From the NCBI GenBank assembly GCA_052246725.1, contig JBQQCL010000011.1: a stretch of 64,000 bases of DNA. One strand, given 5' to 3'. Shown piece after piece: positions 43,914 to 54,900 of this stretch. The position numbers and the translations under genes were made by a program. The first letter of the stretch is position 1. Every line of letters begins with the position of its first letter. The stretch is from Pseudalkalibacillus sp052246725. GTDB lineage: Bacteria; Bacillota; Bacilli; Bacillales; Fictibacillaceae. The notes under the pieces are model-generated. The model was not told where the DNA came from. It ran no database searches and saw nothing but the letters and a program-made list of their open reading frames with translations.

Positions 43914-44181
43914 GTTGAAGCCCCCTATCTATAATAGACTATATCTTGTATTTTCTTATTTGCTGAAAAAATTTTCTTATTTCTAATCATATCGATTTGT
44001 ATAAGTTTGGCAAGCGAAAAGGTTTATAAAATACAGGTATTTCTAAACGTTGCGGTGATGTAAAGTCGAAGTTCCATTTAAGCGTGATGGTGCGGGGTTC
44101 TCCTAGTTTGTTTATTATTCCCGCTGGAGTGTTATCAATACGGCTCGTTTTCGGACAATATTGCACTCCTTCTTCCTCTCC

Positions 44182-44314
44182 CTGTCCGAAGTTGACCCAC
44201 GTTCGGACAGCTTATCGCTTTTTTCTTCTCTTCCTGTCTGAAGGTGGCCCTTGTTCGGACAGTTTAACGCTCTTTCCTCCTCTTCCCAGCCGAAGTTGGC
44301 CCCTGTTCGGACAG
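44182..44314. repeat. Repeat D tandem, 52-bp palindromic units
   Basis: Three units, each an imperfect palindrome with arms CTGTCCGAA ... TTCGGACAG around GTTG.CCC, at 44182-44210, 44234-44262 and 44286-44314. A half unit (TTGTCCAAAC) follows at ~44339. Period exactly 52 bp, with TTTTTTC/CTCTTCC spacers. Each can form a hairpin with ~9-bp stems. The rest of the 43914-44437 gap shows no gene. Confidence 0.85.
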
Positions 44315-44389
44315 CATTTCGCTTTTTTCCTCCTCTTCTTGTCCAAACTTAAGCTGGTTTCTGATACATTTTTCCGTATTGCTTTTTCG

Positions 44390-44412
44390 TGAATAATTTA
44401 ATAAAATATTCA
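44390..44412. promoter_or_regulatory. Putative TetR operator
   Basis: TGAATA-N11-TATTCA, a 23-bp inverted repeat in AT-rich DNA about 50 bp before the tetR start codon. A similar TTATTCAT half-site follows at ~44430. A likely self-regulation site for the TetR-ABC operon. Confidence 0.5.
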
Positions 44413-44461
44413 TGAACAAAAATAAAATTTATTCATAATGACTGTGGAGGGACTGATCACC

Positions 44462-45073
44462 ATGGCTAAAGGATTTGATACAAAGGAAAAAGCGAGAATA
44501 CGTAGTTCCTTGCTCGAAGAAGGACGTAAAGCATTCGTGCAAAACGGTTTACGTAAAACGAACGTCGCCACCCTCACAGGTGCTGCAGGGATTGCCCAGG
44601 GCTCCTTCTACCTTTTCTTCCCTTCCAAAGAAGAGCTTTATTTTGAAGTAATTGAAGAAGAAGAGGCGAAAATCAAAAAAGCATTACAGGATGAATTTCT
44701 TGACCAGCCTTTGACGAAAGAAGTTTTCAAAACGTTCTTGATCCGTGGATTGGCCTTGATCAGTGAAAATTCAATCATCCAACAACTATTACAAGGGGAT
44801 GACTTCCAGCGTCTCACCAAAAAACTCTCAACTGAAAAATTGAAGCAACACGCTGAAAATGATGTATTCGCACTGACGCCATTCTTGGAAAAGTGGAGAA
44901 AGCAAGGGAATCTGAAAGAAGAGCGGCCAGAAATCATCACTGCCATCTTGCGGTCCTTTTTCTTGATGACCCTTCATAAAAAAGAAATTGGCGTAGATGT
45001 TTTTGATGTGACAGTTGAACGAATAGCGGAGCTTTATGCAGACGGACTAGTGAAGGAAGAGACAAATGATTGA
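44462..45073 (+). CDS. TetR/AcrR family regulator
   Basis: 203 residues. The N-terminal helix-turn-helix is RSSLLEEGRKAFVQNGLRKTNVATLTGAAGIAQGSFYLFFPSKEELYFEV; the C-terminal part is a helical ligand-binding domain. Presumed repressor of the three downstream ABC genes, with which it overlaps (8 bp with the ATPase gene). Start 44462 behind GGAGGGACTG; the earlier ATG at 44438 is possible. Confidence 0.85.
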   Translation: MAKGFDTKEKARIRSSLLEEGRKAFVQNGLRKTNVATLTGAAGIAQGSFYLFFPSKEELYFEVIEEEEAKIKKALQDEFLDQPLTKEVFKTFLIRGLALISENSIIQQLLQGDDFQRLTKKLSTEKLKQHAENDVFALTPFLEKWRKQGNLKEERPEIITAILRSFFLMTLHKKEIGVDVFDVTVERIAELYADGLVKEETND

Positions 45074-45917
45074 GGTCCATGATTTGTCATACACATACCC
45101 CGGCAAACGTGAATCGTCGATTAAAAACCTCAATTTTTCCATTCCGAAAGGTGAAATATTCGGTTTCCTCGGTCCATCTGGTGCAGGAAAAAGTACAACG
45201 CAAAACGTTTTGATCGGAATTTTAAAAGATTATGAGGGTTCTGTCCAATTATTTGGAAATGAGCTCCATAACACAGATAACCAACTCTACAATACGATTG
45301 GTGTGGCATTTGAAAGACCAAATTTCTATAGTAAATTCACCGCTTCAGAAAATCTGGTCTATTTCAGCAGGCTTTATGACAAACCTGTGAAAGAACCTGA
45401 CAAACTTCTTACTAGACTGGGATTACAAGACGTGCTCCATACGAGGGTCAGTCATTTTTCAAAAGGGATGAAAATGAGGTTGAATCTCTGTCGCGCATTG
45501 TTGCATGAACCAGAAATTCTCTTCTTGGATGAACCAACATCTGGACTCGACCCAGTTAATACGAAAGTCGTCAAAGAACTTCTCCTCGAGCAAAAAAGTG
45601 CAGGAAAAACGATCATCATCTCCACTCACAACATGCATATTGCTGAAGAAATCTGTGATCGTGTCGCTTTCATCGTTGACGGTGAACTCAAACTTATCGA
45701 TTCTCCAGAACGCTTAAAGCTCCAAAACATAAAGATTCTTTCGATTCGATACCAGGAGGGTGATCAGGTAAAAAAACTCGAACTTCCGCTGAAAGGTTTA
45801 GAACAAAACGAGCGTTTCCTGCACTTATTGAAACTTGACCTGATCCTTTCCATGCATACGACGGAACCCTCACTTGAAGATATTTTCATTAAAGTTACAG
45901 GGAGGCAGCTCCAATGA
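45066..45917 (+). CDS. ABC exporter ATP-binding protein
   Basis: 283 residues. Walker A GPSGAGKST, signature SHFSKGMKMRLNL, Walker B EILFLDEPTSGLDP and the H-loop STHNMH. A C-terminal ~70-residue extension is typical of the drug-exporter class of ABC ATPases. Works with the two permeases encoded downstream. Overlaps tetR by 8 bp and the next gene by 4 bp (ATGA). Confidence 0.9.
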   Translation: MIEVHDLSYTYPGKRESSIKNLNFSIPKGEIFGFLGPSGAGKSTTQNVLIGILKDYEGSVQLFGNELHNTDNQLYNTIGVAFERPNFYSKFTASENLVYFSRLYDKPVKEPDKLLTRLGLQDVLHTRVSHFSKGMKMRLNLCRALLHEPEILFLDEPTSGLDPVNTKVVKELLLEQKSAGKTIIISTHNMHIAEEICDRVAFIVDGELKLIDSPERLKLQNIKILSIRYQEGDQVKKLELPLKGLEQNERFLHLLKLDLILSMHTTEPSLEDIFIKVTGRQLQ

Positions 45918-46600
45918 GGCTATTGACCTCTATCGCATTTGATGTCCGGTATCAGTTCCGACATGGCTTTTATGCGGCTTATGCGCTCATATCCCTTATC
46001 TATATTTTTATTTTGATCACGATTCCAGAACAGTGGATGGATCCCATATTCACACTTATCATCTTTTCGGATCCAAGCTTTTTGGGGGCTTTTTTTGTAG
46101 GTGGAATCGTCCTTCTTGAAAAAGGGGATCACATACTGGATAACTTGTTCGTCACCCCTTATACGATTCGTGAGTATTTGCTTTCAAAAGCTCTATCCCT
46201 TGCATTGTTGACCATTCTATCCACGTTGATTATCAAATGGACCGTATTCGGTTTCAGGTTGGACTGGTTCTTTTTATCAGGGATTGTATTGACGTCGATG
46301 TTTTTCACATTGCTTGGGATTGTAATCGGTGCGAAGGTGGACACATTGAACCAGTATTTACTTCTGTCATCTGTGTATGTCACTCCTTTCGCTTTGCCCA
46401 TTCTCCTGTTTTTTGAAGTAGTTGATTGGGAATGGATAAAAATCATACCGAGTTATGCATCTCTGCTGCTGATTGACAGGCAGCTTTCAATTCCAGAAGC
46501 GCTGGTGGCATTGTTTTACCTCTGTTTATCAATTTTCTTGCTTTTGCCTTATGCCTATCGATGCTTTCATCATAATGTCGTTTTAAAAAAGAAGGGATAA
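45914..46600 (+). CDS. ABC exporter permease, first subunit
   Basis: 228 residues with six predicted transmembrane segments. FGDPSFLGAFFVGGIVLLEKGDHILDNLFVTPYTIREYLLSKALSLALL-like sequence resembles ABC-2 membrane subunits annotated as fluoroquinolone-export permeases in Bacilli. Starts within the ATPase gene and is followed 1 bp later by the next permease. Substrate unknown. Confidence 0.82.
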   Translation: MRLLTSIAFDVRYQFRHGFYAAYALISLIYIFILITIPEQWMDPIFTLIIFSDPSFLGAFFVGGIVLLEKGDHILDNLFVTPYTIREYLLSKALSLALLTILSTLIIKWTVFGFRLDWFFLSGIVLTSMFFTLLGIVIGAKVDTLNQYLLLSSVYVTPFALPILLFFEVVDWEWIKIIPSYASLLLIDRQLSIPEALVALFYLCLSIFLLLPYAYRCFHHNVVLKKKG

Positions 46601-46601
46601 C

Positions 46602-47324
46602 ATGCAATGGAATAAAATGTGGCTGCAGGTAAACTATGATTTGAAGAATATCAAAAGAGACCTCGTCCTTCTTATGTCTCTGTTTGCCCCATTGATCTTG
46701 GCTACTCTTCTCAAATTTGGTTTCCCACCTTTGGAAAGACTAGTTGTGACCAGTTTTCAGGTGTCATTGGCATCCTATTTCCCATTGATGGTGGTCACAT
46801 GTTTACTTGTAACACCTTTTACAGTCGGGATGCTTAGTGGGTTTCTCATTCTCGATGAACGGGACGAACAAATACTGAGTTATTTATCCATTACACCTGT
46901 CTCTAAGTCACATTTTATTTTATACCGACTTCTCTTTCCTGTTGTGATCTGCATTTTGGCAGCTGGTTTATTGTTATATGTGAACGCCTGGGAGGTAATT
47001 TCTTTATGGGAATTGGCTGTTTTGCTTGTTCTGTCCTTGGAGGCGCCGATCGTAGCCCTTATGATGGCGGTATTCGCTGATAATAAAGTGGAAGGATTGG
47101 CACTCGGAAAAGTGATCAGTATCAGCGTTGCCGCACCGATTGTCGGTTTCTTCATCGACTCTGAATGGAAATGGATAGGGTTTGTTTTTCCACCATTCTG
47201 GATTGCAGAGGTGTTTTTCGCAACTTCCCCCAGTATGAAAGCAACCCTGCTTTGCGGAGCCTTGCTCTACCATGCTTTCATCATCTGGTGGTTGATCCGG
47301 AAACTGGAGAACAAAATTGGATAG
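46602..47324 (+). CDS. ABC exporter permease, second subunit
   Basis: 240 residues with six transmembrane segments. MLSGFLILDERDEQILSYLSITPVSKSHFILYRLLFPV matches the ABC-2 pattern, in which a helical EExxGT-like segment follows TM2. Pairs with the preceding subunit as a heterodimer. A GGGATAAC ribosome site precedes the ATG. Probably exports a drug-like or lipophilic compound. Confidence 0.82.
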   Translation: MQWNKMWLQVNYDLKNIKRDLVLLMSLFAPLILATLLKFGFPPLERLVVTSFQVSLASYFPLMVVTCLLVTPFTVGMLSGFLILDERDEQILSYLSITPVSKSHFILYRLLFPVVICILAAGLLLYVNAWEVISLWELAVLLVLSLEAPIVALMMAVFADNKVEGLALGKVISISVAAPIVGFFIDSEWKWIGFVFPPFWIAEVFFATSPSMKATLLCGALLYHAFIIWWLIRKLENKIG

Positions 47325-47370
47325 TGTCGAAGAGGGGGTGCAATTGGCAAAGATTCAAGTAGTTTCGAAT

Positions 47371-47466
47371 TCTAACGGACATCAGAGGCTATTTCTGTTT
47401 AAAAAGGGGATTTCATAGATCTAACGGACATACAGGACCTCAGGTTGTCGCTTTTCTCACTCCTTG
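47371..47466. repeat. Repeat E, TCTAACGGAC repeat, 49-bp period
   Basis: TCTAACGGACAT at 47371 and 47420. The units (GGACAT followed by CAGAGGC or ACAGGAC and a T-rich stretch) differ in the second half. Located downstream of the ABC operon. Similar short intergenic repeats occur in many Bacillaceae (from memory). Confidence 0.55.
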
Positions 47467-47523
47467 CTGTCCCAATAAACCCGCTAAATTTTCAACACAG
47501 TGAAAAGTGCTCATAACAAAAGA

Positions 47524-47613
47524 GGGACTGTCCAAAGAAAGGTGTCAGAACCACGATTTTTCGCAAATTGTTGTTACGTTCGGAGAGACTCAGACACTTT
47601 TTGGACTGCCCCT
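47524..47613. repeat. Long imperfect inverted repeat
   Basis: GGGACTGTCCAAAGAAAGG at 47524 with TGTC pairs with GACACTTTTTGGACTGCCCC at 47593. About 20 paired bases surround a ~46-nt loop. May end transcription of the ABC operon and of the converging methyltransferase gene, or be another mobile repeat. Confidence 0.6.
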
Positions 47614-47621
47614 TTACAATC

Positions 47622-48806
47622 TCATTCAGGTTTTTGAGCCACGAGTGTAAACAGTTTGGGAAGACCGATATCGTGGACCTTTTGATTTGGTTCTTCATCA
47701 AGTACTTTGACAATGAGGCCCGTTTTGGCAACTGCAGTAATCAATTCACCGAGCGTCCATTTCCGCTGCAGCACTTTCATCATTTCTTTTTTTTCGTCAG
47801 CAGAGTACTTGGAAAAAGCGACATTCCTGTTTTCAATCGTTGGATCAAAATAGTTCCCACTTACCTTATGCTTTTTCCCTTTCGAAGTAATCAGTTTGGT
47901 CGAAATCGGGTGGAACTCATGTAACACAAATGTCCCTCCCGGCTTTAATAAGCGATTTATCACCTCTACAAGTGGATCCAGACTGATATAGTAATGGAGC
48001 ACCCCCAGTTCCATCAAGACGAAATCAAATGCATGATCTTCTTCCTCCTTATCTGTAAAAGAAAGTACATCTGAAACGACATACCGGATATCGACATCTG
48101 CTTGATCAGCAACCGCATCTGCAAAAGCTGCATTTTCCTTAGAGAAATCAACGACGGTCACATCCGCTCCTAATAATGATAAAGCGACTGCCTTAATGCC
48201 ATTTGATCCCATCAGGTGGGCAATTCTTTTCTCTTCGACAGGCTTCATATGGCGATAGAAAGAGTTGCTCAACCTTCCTTCAGGGTTCTGTTTTATTTTT
48301 GCAGCAACATCACCAGGTTCACCGTGACGGTTGATCAATGCTTGAAAATTGTCTTGATTCCAGGCAGCTTGATTCTGTTCAGTCATCTGCATTTGCAACT
48401 CGAACAGATGGCTGTTGATCAACGCTTCGTATCGAGGGTCGGCCAAAATTGCATAAAGCGACTGGCACCAAAGATGCTGCCCGTTCATCTCAATTTGAAT
48501 TCGGTAAGGATCCGTCCTTAAGGCTTTATTGTAGTTGCATTGCACACTAACCGGAACCTTCTCCATACTGAAATGAAAACTTCCCTGGTCTTTTGTCTTC
48601 TCAATGGCTGTCGGTGTATACGGCAAAAATGTCTCATGAACTGTTCCAAGAAGATCCCACTGCACTTCTACAGTAACTTCTGCTGGTTTCGAGAGAACGT
48701 CCTGTAAAAAAAGGGCTGCTTCCCCAACGAATTGATAGGGAATCGATTGTTGCTCGAAAACGGCAACGATATTGCCGATCGTCAATTCATAATCTGATGA
48801 ATGCAT
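47622..48806 (-). CDS. Class I SAM-dependent methyltransferase with N-terminal domain
   Basis: 394 residues. The C-terminal ~230 form a SAM Rossmann fold: HLMGSNGIKAVALSLLGADVTVVDFSKENAAFA, then VVSDVLSF, FDFVLMELGVLHYYISLDPLVEVINRLLKPGGTFVLHEFHP. The N-terminal ~130 (EQQSIPYQFVGEAALFLQDVLS ... EVQWDLLGTVHETFLPY) resemble the nucleotidyltransferase-like domain seen in some Bacillus methyltransferases. Substrate unknown. CGGAGGAAACAGA precedes ATG 48806. Confidence 0.78.
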   Translation of the reverse strand: MHSSDYELTIGNIVAVFEQQSIPYQFVGEAALFLQDVLSKPAEVTVEVQWDLLGTVHETFLPYTPTAIEKTKDQGSFHFSMEKVPVSVQCNYNKALRTDPYRIQIEMNGQHLWCQSLYAILADPRYEALINSHLFELQMQMTEQNQAAWNQDNFQALINRHGEPGDVAAKIKQNPEGRLSNSFYRHMKPVEEKRIAHLMGSNGIKAVALSLLGADVTVVDFSKENAAFADAVADQADVDIRYVVSDVLSFTDKEEEDHAFDFVLMELGVLHYYISLDPLVEVINRLLKPGGTFVLHEFHPISTKLITSKGKKHKVSGNYFDPTIENRNVAFSKYSADEKKEMMKVLQRKWTLGELITAVAKTGLIVKVLDEEPNQKVHDIGLPKLFTLVAQKPE

Positions 48807-48872
48807 TCTGTTTCCTCCGTCAACATGTGTATCTCATTATAAGATGACAGAATCAAACCCAAAATTCAATAA

Positions 48873-48909
48873 AACAGGCACCCCTTTCAAAAGAGGCGCC
48901 TGTTTGGCA
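48873..48909 (-). terminator. Terminator of the giant subtilase gene
   Basis: AAACAGGCGCCTCTTTTGAA and its partner AAGGGGTGCCTGTTT form a stem with T-rich tail (TATTGAA) on the minus strand, immediately after the stop at 48914. Confidence 0.75.
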
Positions 48910-48913
48910 TGAA

Positions 48914-51900
48914 TCAATTTGCTAATTGAAGTTCTTTTATCGTAATCGTGAGTGGATCATAGGAAATCTTATCGCCATCTCCCATTATTGCAGTGATCTG
49001 ATAGGTGTATTCTTGGCCTGGTTCAACAGTTTCGTCCGTAAAGCTAACTTCTTTCACTTCTGAAATCTGTTCTCCATTCCGTTCGATAACATATCGTTCT
49101 GCATCTTGGGCTTTCCAGGTCAATTGAACATTCCCATCTTTCACTGTTGCCTCTGCTTCAGGCTGGGTATCCGGTTTACCTGCCACGATGACATGAAGTC
49201 GATTTTCAGACTCTGCCGTCCCAGCAAAGTTCTCAGCCTCAGCACGAAGGAAGTAGCTGCCGTTTCCGATCTCCAACTCGATTTCGAATGTACCATCAGG
49301 CTTCGTTTGAACTGAACCAAGTTCATTACGAGCATTTCCTCTCTCTGCATATACATGGACCGTTGTACCTGGATCAGCTTTTCCAGTCACGATCACCGGT
49401 TCATGCTTGAATTTCAATTCTTCATCATCCCATTCTGGGGCGTTTGGTGCTTGTTGTTCAGCATCCATCGCCCATTTCAGAGAGTTGGTGAAGAGTTGTT
49501 TCCCTTCTTCAGTCCAACCATATTCAGGACCGATGATGTTCGTCACAGCAAAGGAAGATAGCAGTAAGTGCATGTGACTTTCGCTTCTGAATTCATATGC
49601 GATTGAGGATCCTTTTTCAGTTTCATCTACTAACAATTCTGCCAATGTCATGCCTGGATAATCTTTGAACGTGGAATATGGACTCTTGGCTGCATGCACT
49701 TTGATCGGTGTATCTTCATTTCCTTCTTCCACAAGACCTTCAAATAATGGGTGGTCTTTCAGCGGTTGGATGTATACTGCTCCCTCATCATAACCATGCT
49801 GGTCTTTTTGAGGATATCCTTCTGCTGTTTCAAGGAGTTGAATCGAACCTTCGCCGACACCCCAAGTTCCAACAAACACGACGCTGACTTGTTTTTCATC
49901 TGATTCTTCAATCAATTGTTCCACTTGTTCTGTTGTACCTTCTTTAGTATTGACGAGTATGAGGCTGTAATCTTCTACTTGTCCAAGAAGATTCCAATCT
50001 CTAGACTCTGCGTAGACTTCTTGATCATTCAAGAAATTGACTAGCGCATCATTCACATCTCCGAGAACAGCCACTTGGTAAGCGTTCATCGACAGATTCG
50101 CCTCAACATCTTCTTCACCAACTGTAATGGTTTCTGTTGATGGCAAGTAACCGTCAACCTCCATCTTCAGCTCATAATTCCCTGGAAGAAGATTTTCGAA
50201 TGCGTAGCCTCCTGAGACATCGGTTGTCGTTTCTTCCACAAATCCAGCTGGGTCCTCTGGCGTTAGTGTCAATTGGACTCCTTCAATACCATCTTCTGTT
50301 TCAGCATTGATGATTTGTCCAGATAACGACACGCCTTCGATTGCCTCCATTGTGAAATTCAACGTGACTGAATCTCCAAGCTCAGCTACATCAGCTTCCT
50401 TGACCTGTTCGACAAATCCTCGTGCCTGAACCTTCACCTCGTAATGACCTACGCCAACACCTAATCTGTAAGATCCATCATCAGTAGTCGTTACTTCGAT
50501 TCCTTCTGATGGAATTGTAACTTTTGCGTTTGAAATTGGATTTCCGTCTGCATCGGTAACCGTACCTTTGATTTCACCAAGACTTGCTGTTGTCGCAAAA
50601 TCAATCGCATTCAAGTAGATTTGTTTTGCTTCATCTGTCCAGCGACTTTCTGGTGAACCGTATCCGCCAGCTTGTAGTCCGGATAAAAGGACATGCACGT
50701 TGTTGGCAGTCGGATACTTGATGCCGATTCCTTCACCAAGTACACCTTCTTCATCATGCGTTAAAGAACCGATTGTCGTTCCTGAGAAGTTCTCGTAAAC
50801 GGAATACTGCTGATTGCTGTTTCCATTGTTCAAAATTTCGATTTCATCTCCAACTTCAAAACCACTGAAAATCGGATGCAGCTGATCGACTTTAACATTG
50901 ATAGACTGGCTCTCGAATGAAGATCTGACGCTTTCCGGATCTCCATAAGCATCAGCAAGACTCTTGATCGTTCCGCCGCCATACTGGCTGACAAAGATCA
51001 TGCTAACTTCAAGCTCATTCGCTTCTTCCACAAATGCTCTGAACTGATCATTAGTCATCGAATAATCCTTATCGTTAAAGATGACCAATTGATAATCCGC
51101 AAGTGCTTGCTGTAGGGATTCATAATCATCTCTTTGATAGAAATCGACATCATACCCATTCGATTCAAGGAATGGAACCAATCTTGCTTCGTTCGGACTA
51201 TAGCCAATGACCGCAAGTTTTTGAGATGTCTGCATCGAGAAGGTCAAATCGACTTCTTCTCCTGCGACTACTTGAACATTTGATTGTGTATTCGCACCGT
51301 ATCCGGAAGCCAATACTTTAATATCATATTCCCCTTCAGGAGCCGATACGCTGAATTCACCATTTTCATCTGTGGAAGCCTCGATTGGCGTTCCTAAGAA
51401 TGAAACAGAAGCATCGGCTATAGGATCACCTGTTTCTCCATCCTTGACGATTCCATTCACGACCCCTGCATTTTCTGCAGTAAGTTCAAACGTTTCCTCG
51501 AGTGTATCTCCGTTGGAAATGTTCACAGTGAATGTTTTTTCTTCATGTCCAAATGCATTGATTGTCAATTCGTAGCTGCCTTCTTCAAGCCCTGCGTAGA
51601 AACTTCCTTCTGAATCGGTTTCAATTGTTTTCCCATTCTCCGCAATTTCTACCGTCGCTTTTACAGCCATTCCTTGATCGTTGACTACTTGACCGTGGAG
51701 TTCTCCAACAAGCGCTTCTTCGTTATCAAGCGCCCAGAGGAGTGCGTTGTTCAAGATCTTTTCACGGACAGGATCGAAGGATTGATTGGTATTCCACACA
51801 TGGCTGTATGTCATATTTGCTAGTAAAATCTCGACCGAATCATTTGTCCGTCCTTTATACGCGACCATACTGCCCTGGTCACCCGTGTTGTCATTCTTGA

Positions 51901-54900
51901 ATTCAACTGCTGTATGACCGGAGTATCCATCAAAGCCATAGTAGTAATCAAAACGTGCTGGGATGTCGAAGGTTTCGTTCAAGTCTAATCCTTCTGTAAG
52001 CGGGTGTTCTTCAACGACAGTTCCCTGTGAACCTTCTTCACTACCTCCAAAAACAGTGGTTGGATCATTTAGATAATCCTGCAAGAATCTGATTGAACCT
52101 CTGCCGCCATCCTGTCCTGTCCAAATGACAGATGTCTTGGTTTCATCCAATGCTTTCAGGAAGGCTTTAAACTCGGATTCAGATGGCACTTGACTACCAG
52201 TGTAATCTGAATTTGCGAACACGAGATCCATTTCGGCCAAACGGTCTGTATCTTCATAACCGATATATTCGACAAGGTATCCGCGCTCTTCTAGATACTC
52301 TTTCAATGTTGTATATCCTGAAGCAGTAATATCGACGATGACACCGACAGTTGGAGATGGTTTCAAGTCAATCGGCAGTGTGACCTCTTCACTGTCTGTG
52401 ATTTCCACCTCGATATCCTGACGCACATAGCCGTCTTTTTCTACACGTAACGTATACGTTCCCGGTTCAAGCCGTTCGATTGAATATTGTCCTTGTGTAT
52501 TTGTCGTTGTTGCTCGTGGAACGTCCAGAACATCAATCGTCGCGCCTTCGACTGCGTTTCCATCCTTTTCACTTTCGATCACACCGGTAATTGATCCGAC
52601 ATTATCCTTTACATCCATATCGATCGTCAATGGTGTACTGTTTTCAGAAACATTGACTGTCATAGTCTCTGATTGATAACCGAAGGATTGAATTTCAACT
52701 TCATATTCACCATCCAGGATCGCAATTGAGAATGTGCCATCCTCAGGGTTCGTCTTATCAGAGAAATCCATTCCGTTGACTTTGACTTCGGCATCTAATG
52801 GATTCCCTGCCTCGTCCGTGATGGTTCCACTGATGGTTGAGTATTGTGCCTCTGCTGCCCATAATACAGTATTTACAAGCAGTTCTTTCGCTTCAGGTGT
52901 GTAGTCGTCTGCGTCATGTGAGAAATAGAACCCGTGTCCAGCCATGAGTACTTCCATACTGCCTGAAGTCCTTGGCTTATAGGCAAGACCGGTGCCGTAT
53001 GGTTCAGAATCACCTTCATGTTTGATTTGTGCTAGAGGATAACCGCTATACCCATCAAAAGCACCGATGTCGCTGGCAGCTGGTATAAGGAGCTCAATAA
53101 AGTCCCCTACCTTTGCGCCATTGAAAATTGGATGCTCTTGCGTCACCTGATATCCTGCTGCAAGTGTCGATCCACTAAAAGTCTCTCTTGTTTCAGGATC
53201 ACCTCTAAGGTCGACAAGTTGTTCGATACCAGAGCCGCTCCAATAATGTTCACCGAAAATCACGCTTGTTTCATGTTCATCTGCTGCTTTCATCATTGCG
53301 TCGAATTCGGATTTGTTGAAGTCGCCATCGTTAAAGAATACAACATCATAGTTTCCGATTTGTTCAGCAGCATCTCCTTCTGGTATTTCTGTAACTTCGA
53401 CTCCTATATCATTGAATACAGAAGCAAAGTTTCGTTCAGCTGACCAGTAATCACCAATGACAGCAAGTTGAGGTACTGGAGAAAGTTCGACATTCAGTTC
53501 TCCTTCAAACCTTGCCATATCAATCTGTTCAGACTTATTGATGTACCCTTCTTTTTCAATGGTGATGGTATAGACGATGTCTTCTAAATCCGATACTTCA
53601 TATCGTCCGTTCGTGCCCGTTGTCGTTTCCGCTACGACATCACCGGCTTCATTTGTTACTGTAACCTGTGCTTCTTTCACTACCTGTTGGGTATTCGAAT
53701 CTGTTACAAGTCCTGTGATCGTACCGCCATTCGAGGCCCCAAGTGTGATAAACACTTCCGCAGGTTCTCCATGGGTGAACGTCACTTCTTGTGTTTGCGT
53801 TTCATAACCGAGTGCGCGGATTTCCATCGTATACGTTCCTGGATCATGGAATAATTCATAATCTGCATTCGCCCCAGAACCTTCTCCAAGAACCGCTTGT
53901 GTTTTCACACCGGTTTCAACAATTTCGATTTGAGCTTCTACAGGTTCGCCATCGACGTCCACGACAGTTCCCGATACATGTCCATATTCCGCTTCGTTCA
54001 AGAAATCAATACCGTTGAACAGAATTTGCTGTTGTGCGCCCAACCACCCTTGTAAAGGTGAAATCCAAGGTGCTGCACCGTGGCTCGAAAGAAGGAGATG
54101 TGCACTGTCTTCCGATACCGCTTTATACGCGACCCCTGAACCGACAAACCCTAATGACGTATTTCCAATTGATCCGAGATGGCGTCCAGAGTACTGATTG
54201 AACCATGTCAGATCCCCGGTACGTTCGAAGAGTGTCATTCGATCACCGACTTCATACCCTTCAAAAATCGGGTGGGCAACATCGACTTCAAGTCTTACAG
54301 CGCCACCGTCATATTGGTGATCAAATTCTTTCGGATCGCCATAATACTCGTTTAAATGTTCAATTGATCCATAGCTCGAACCCCATTGATCGGCGAAAAT
54401 CAAATTCACATCATGCTCTTCAGCAGCTTGGACCAATGAATCAAAGGTGGCTGCATCAGGCTGTTCGCCACCGGAACCATAAGCTCCGTTCAGATAAACG
54501 ACCTGATAACGTTCGATATCCTCAACGATATCCCAATCACGTTCTTCAGCTGTATACCCATTGACATTCAGGAGTTTCGTCACTTCAGAATTCCAATCAT
54601 TGAGTACAGCTATGTCGATCGGTTGCATTTCAACGTCGATGATCGTTTCTTCACCTGATGTAACAGTGATCATCTGTTTTTGTTCTACATAACCGTTCAA
54701 TGATAGGACCAATTCATATTTTCCTTCAAAAACGGCTTCGTCTGTATACAATCCGTTTTCATTCGTCGTTCCTTCGACAGATGTATCTTTCAACAATATC
54801 TCAACATCTGAAAGGCCATCCTGGCTTCGCTGATCTTTTACCTGAATTTGCAGCGAACCTGTATCTGCGGCTTCTAATACATAATCTTTTGTACGTTCAT

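Noticed and set aside
33595..44314. CRISPR array at the 52-bp repeats
   Set aside because: The units are diverged palindromes, the spacers are similar pyrimidine-rich DNA rather than unique, and no cas genes are present.
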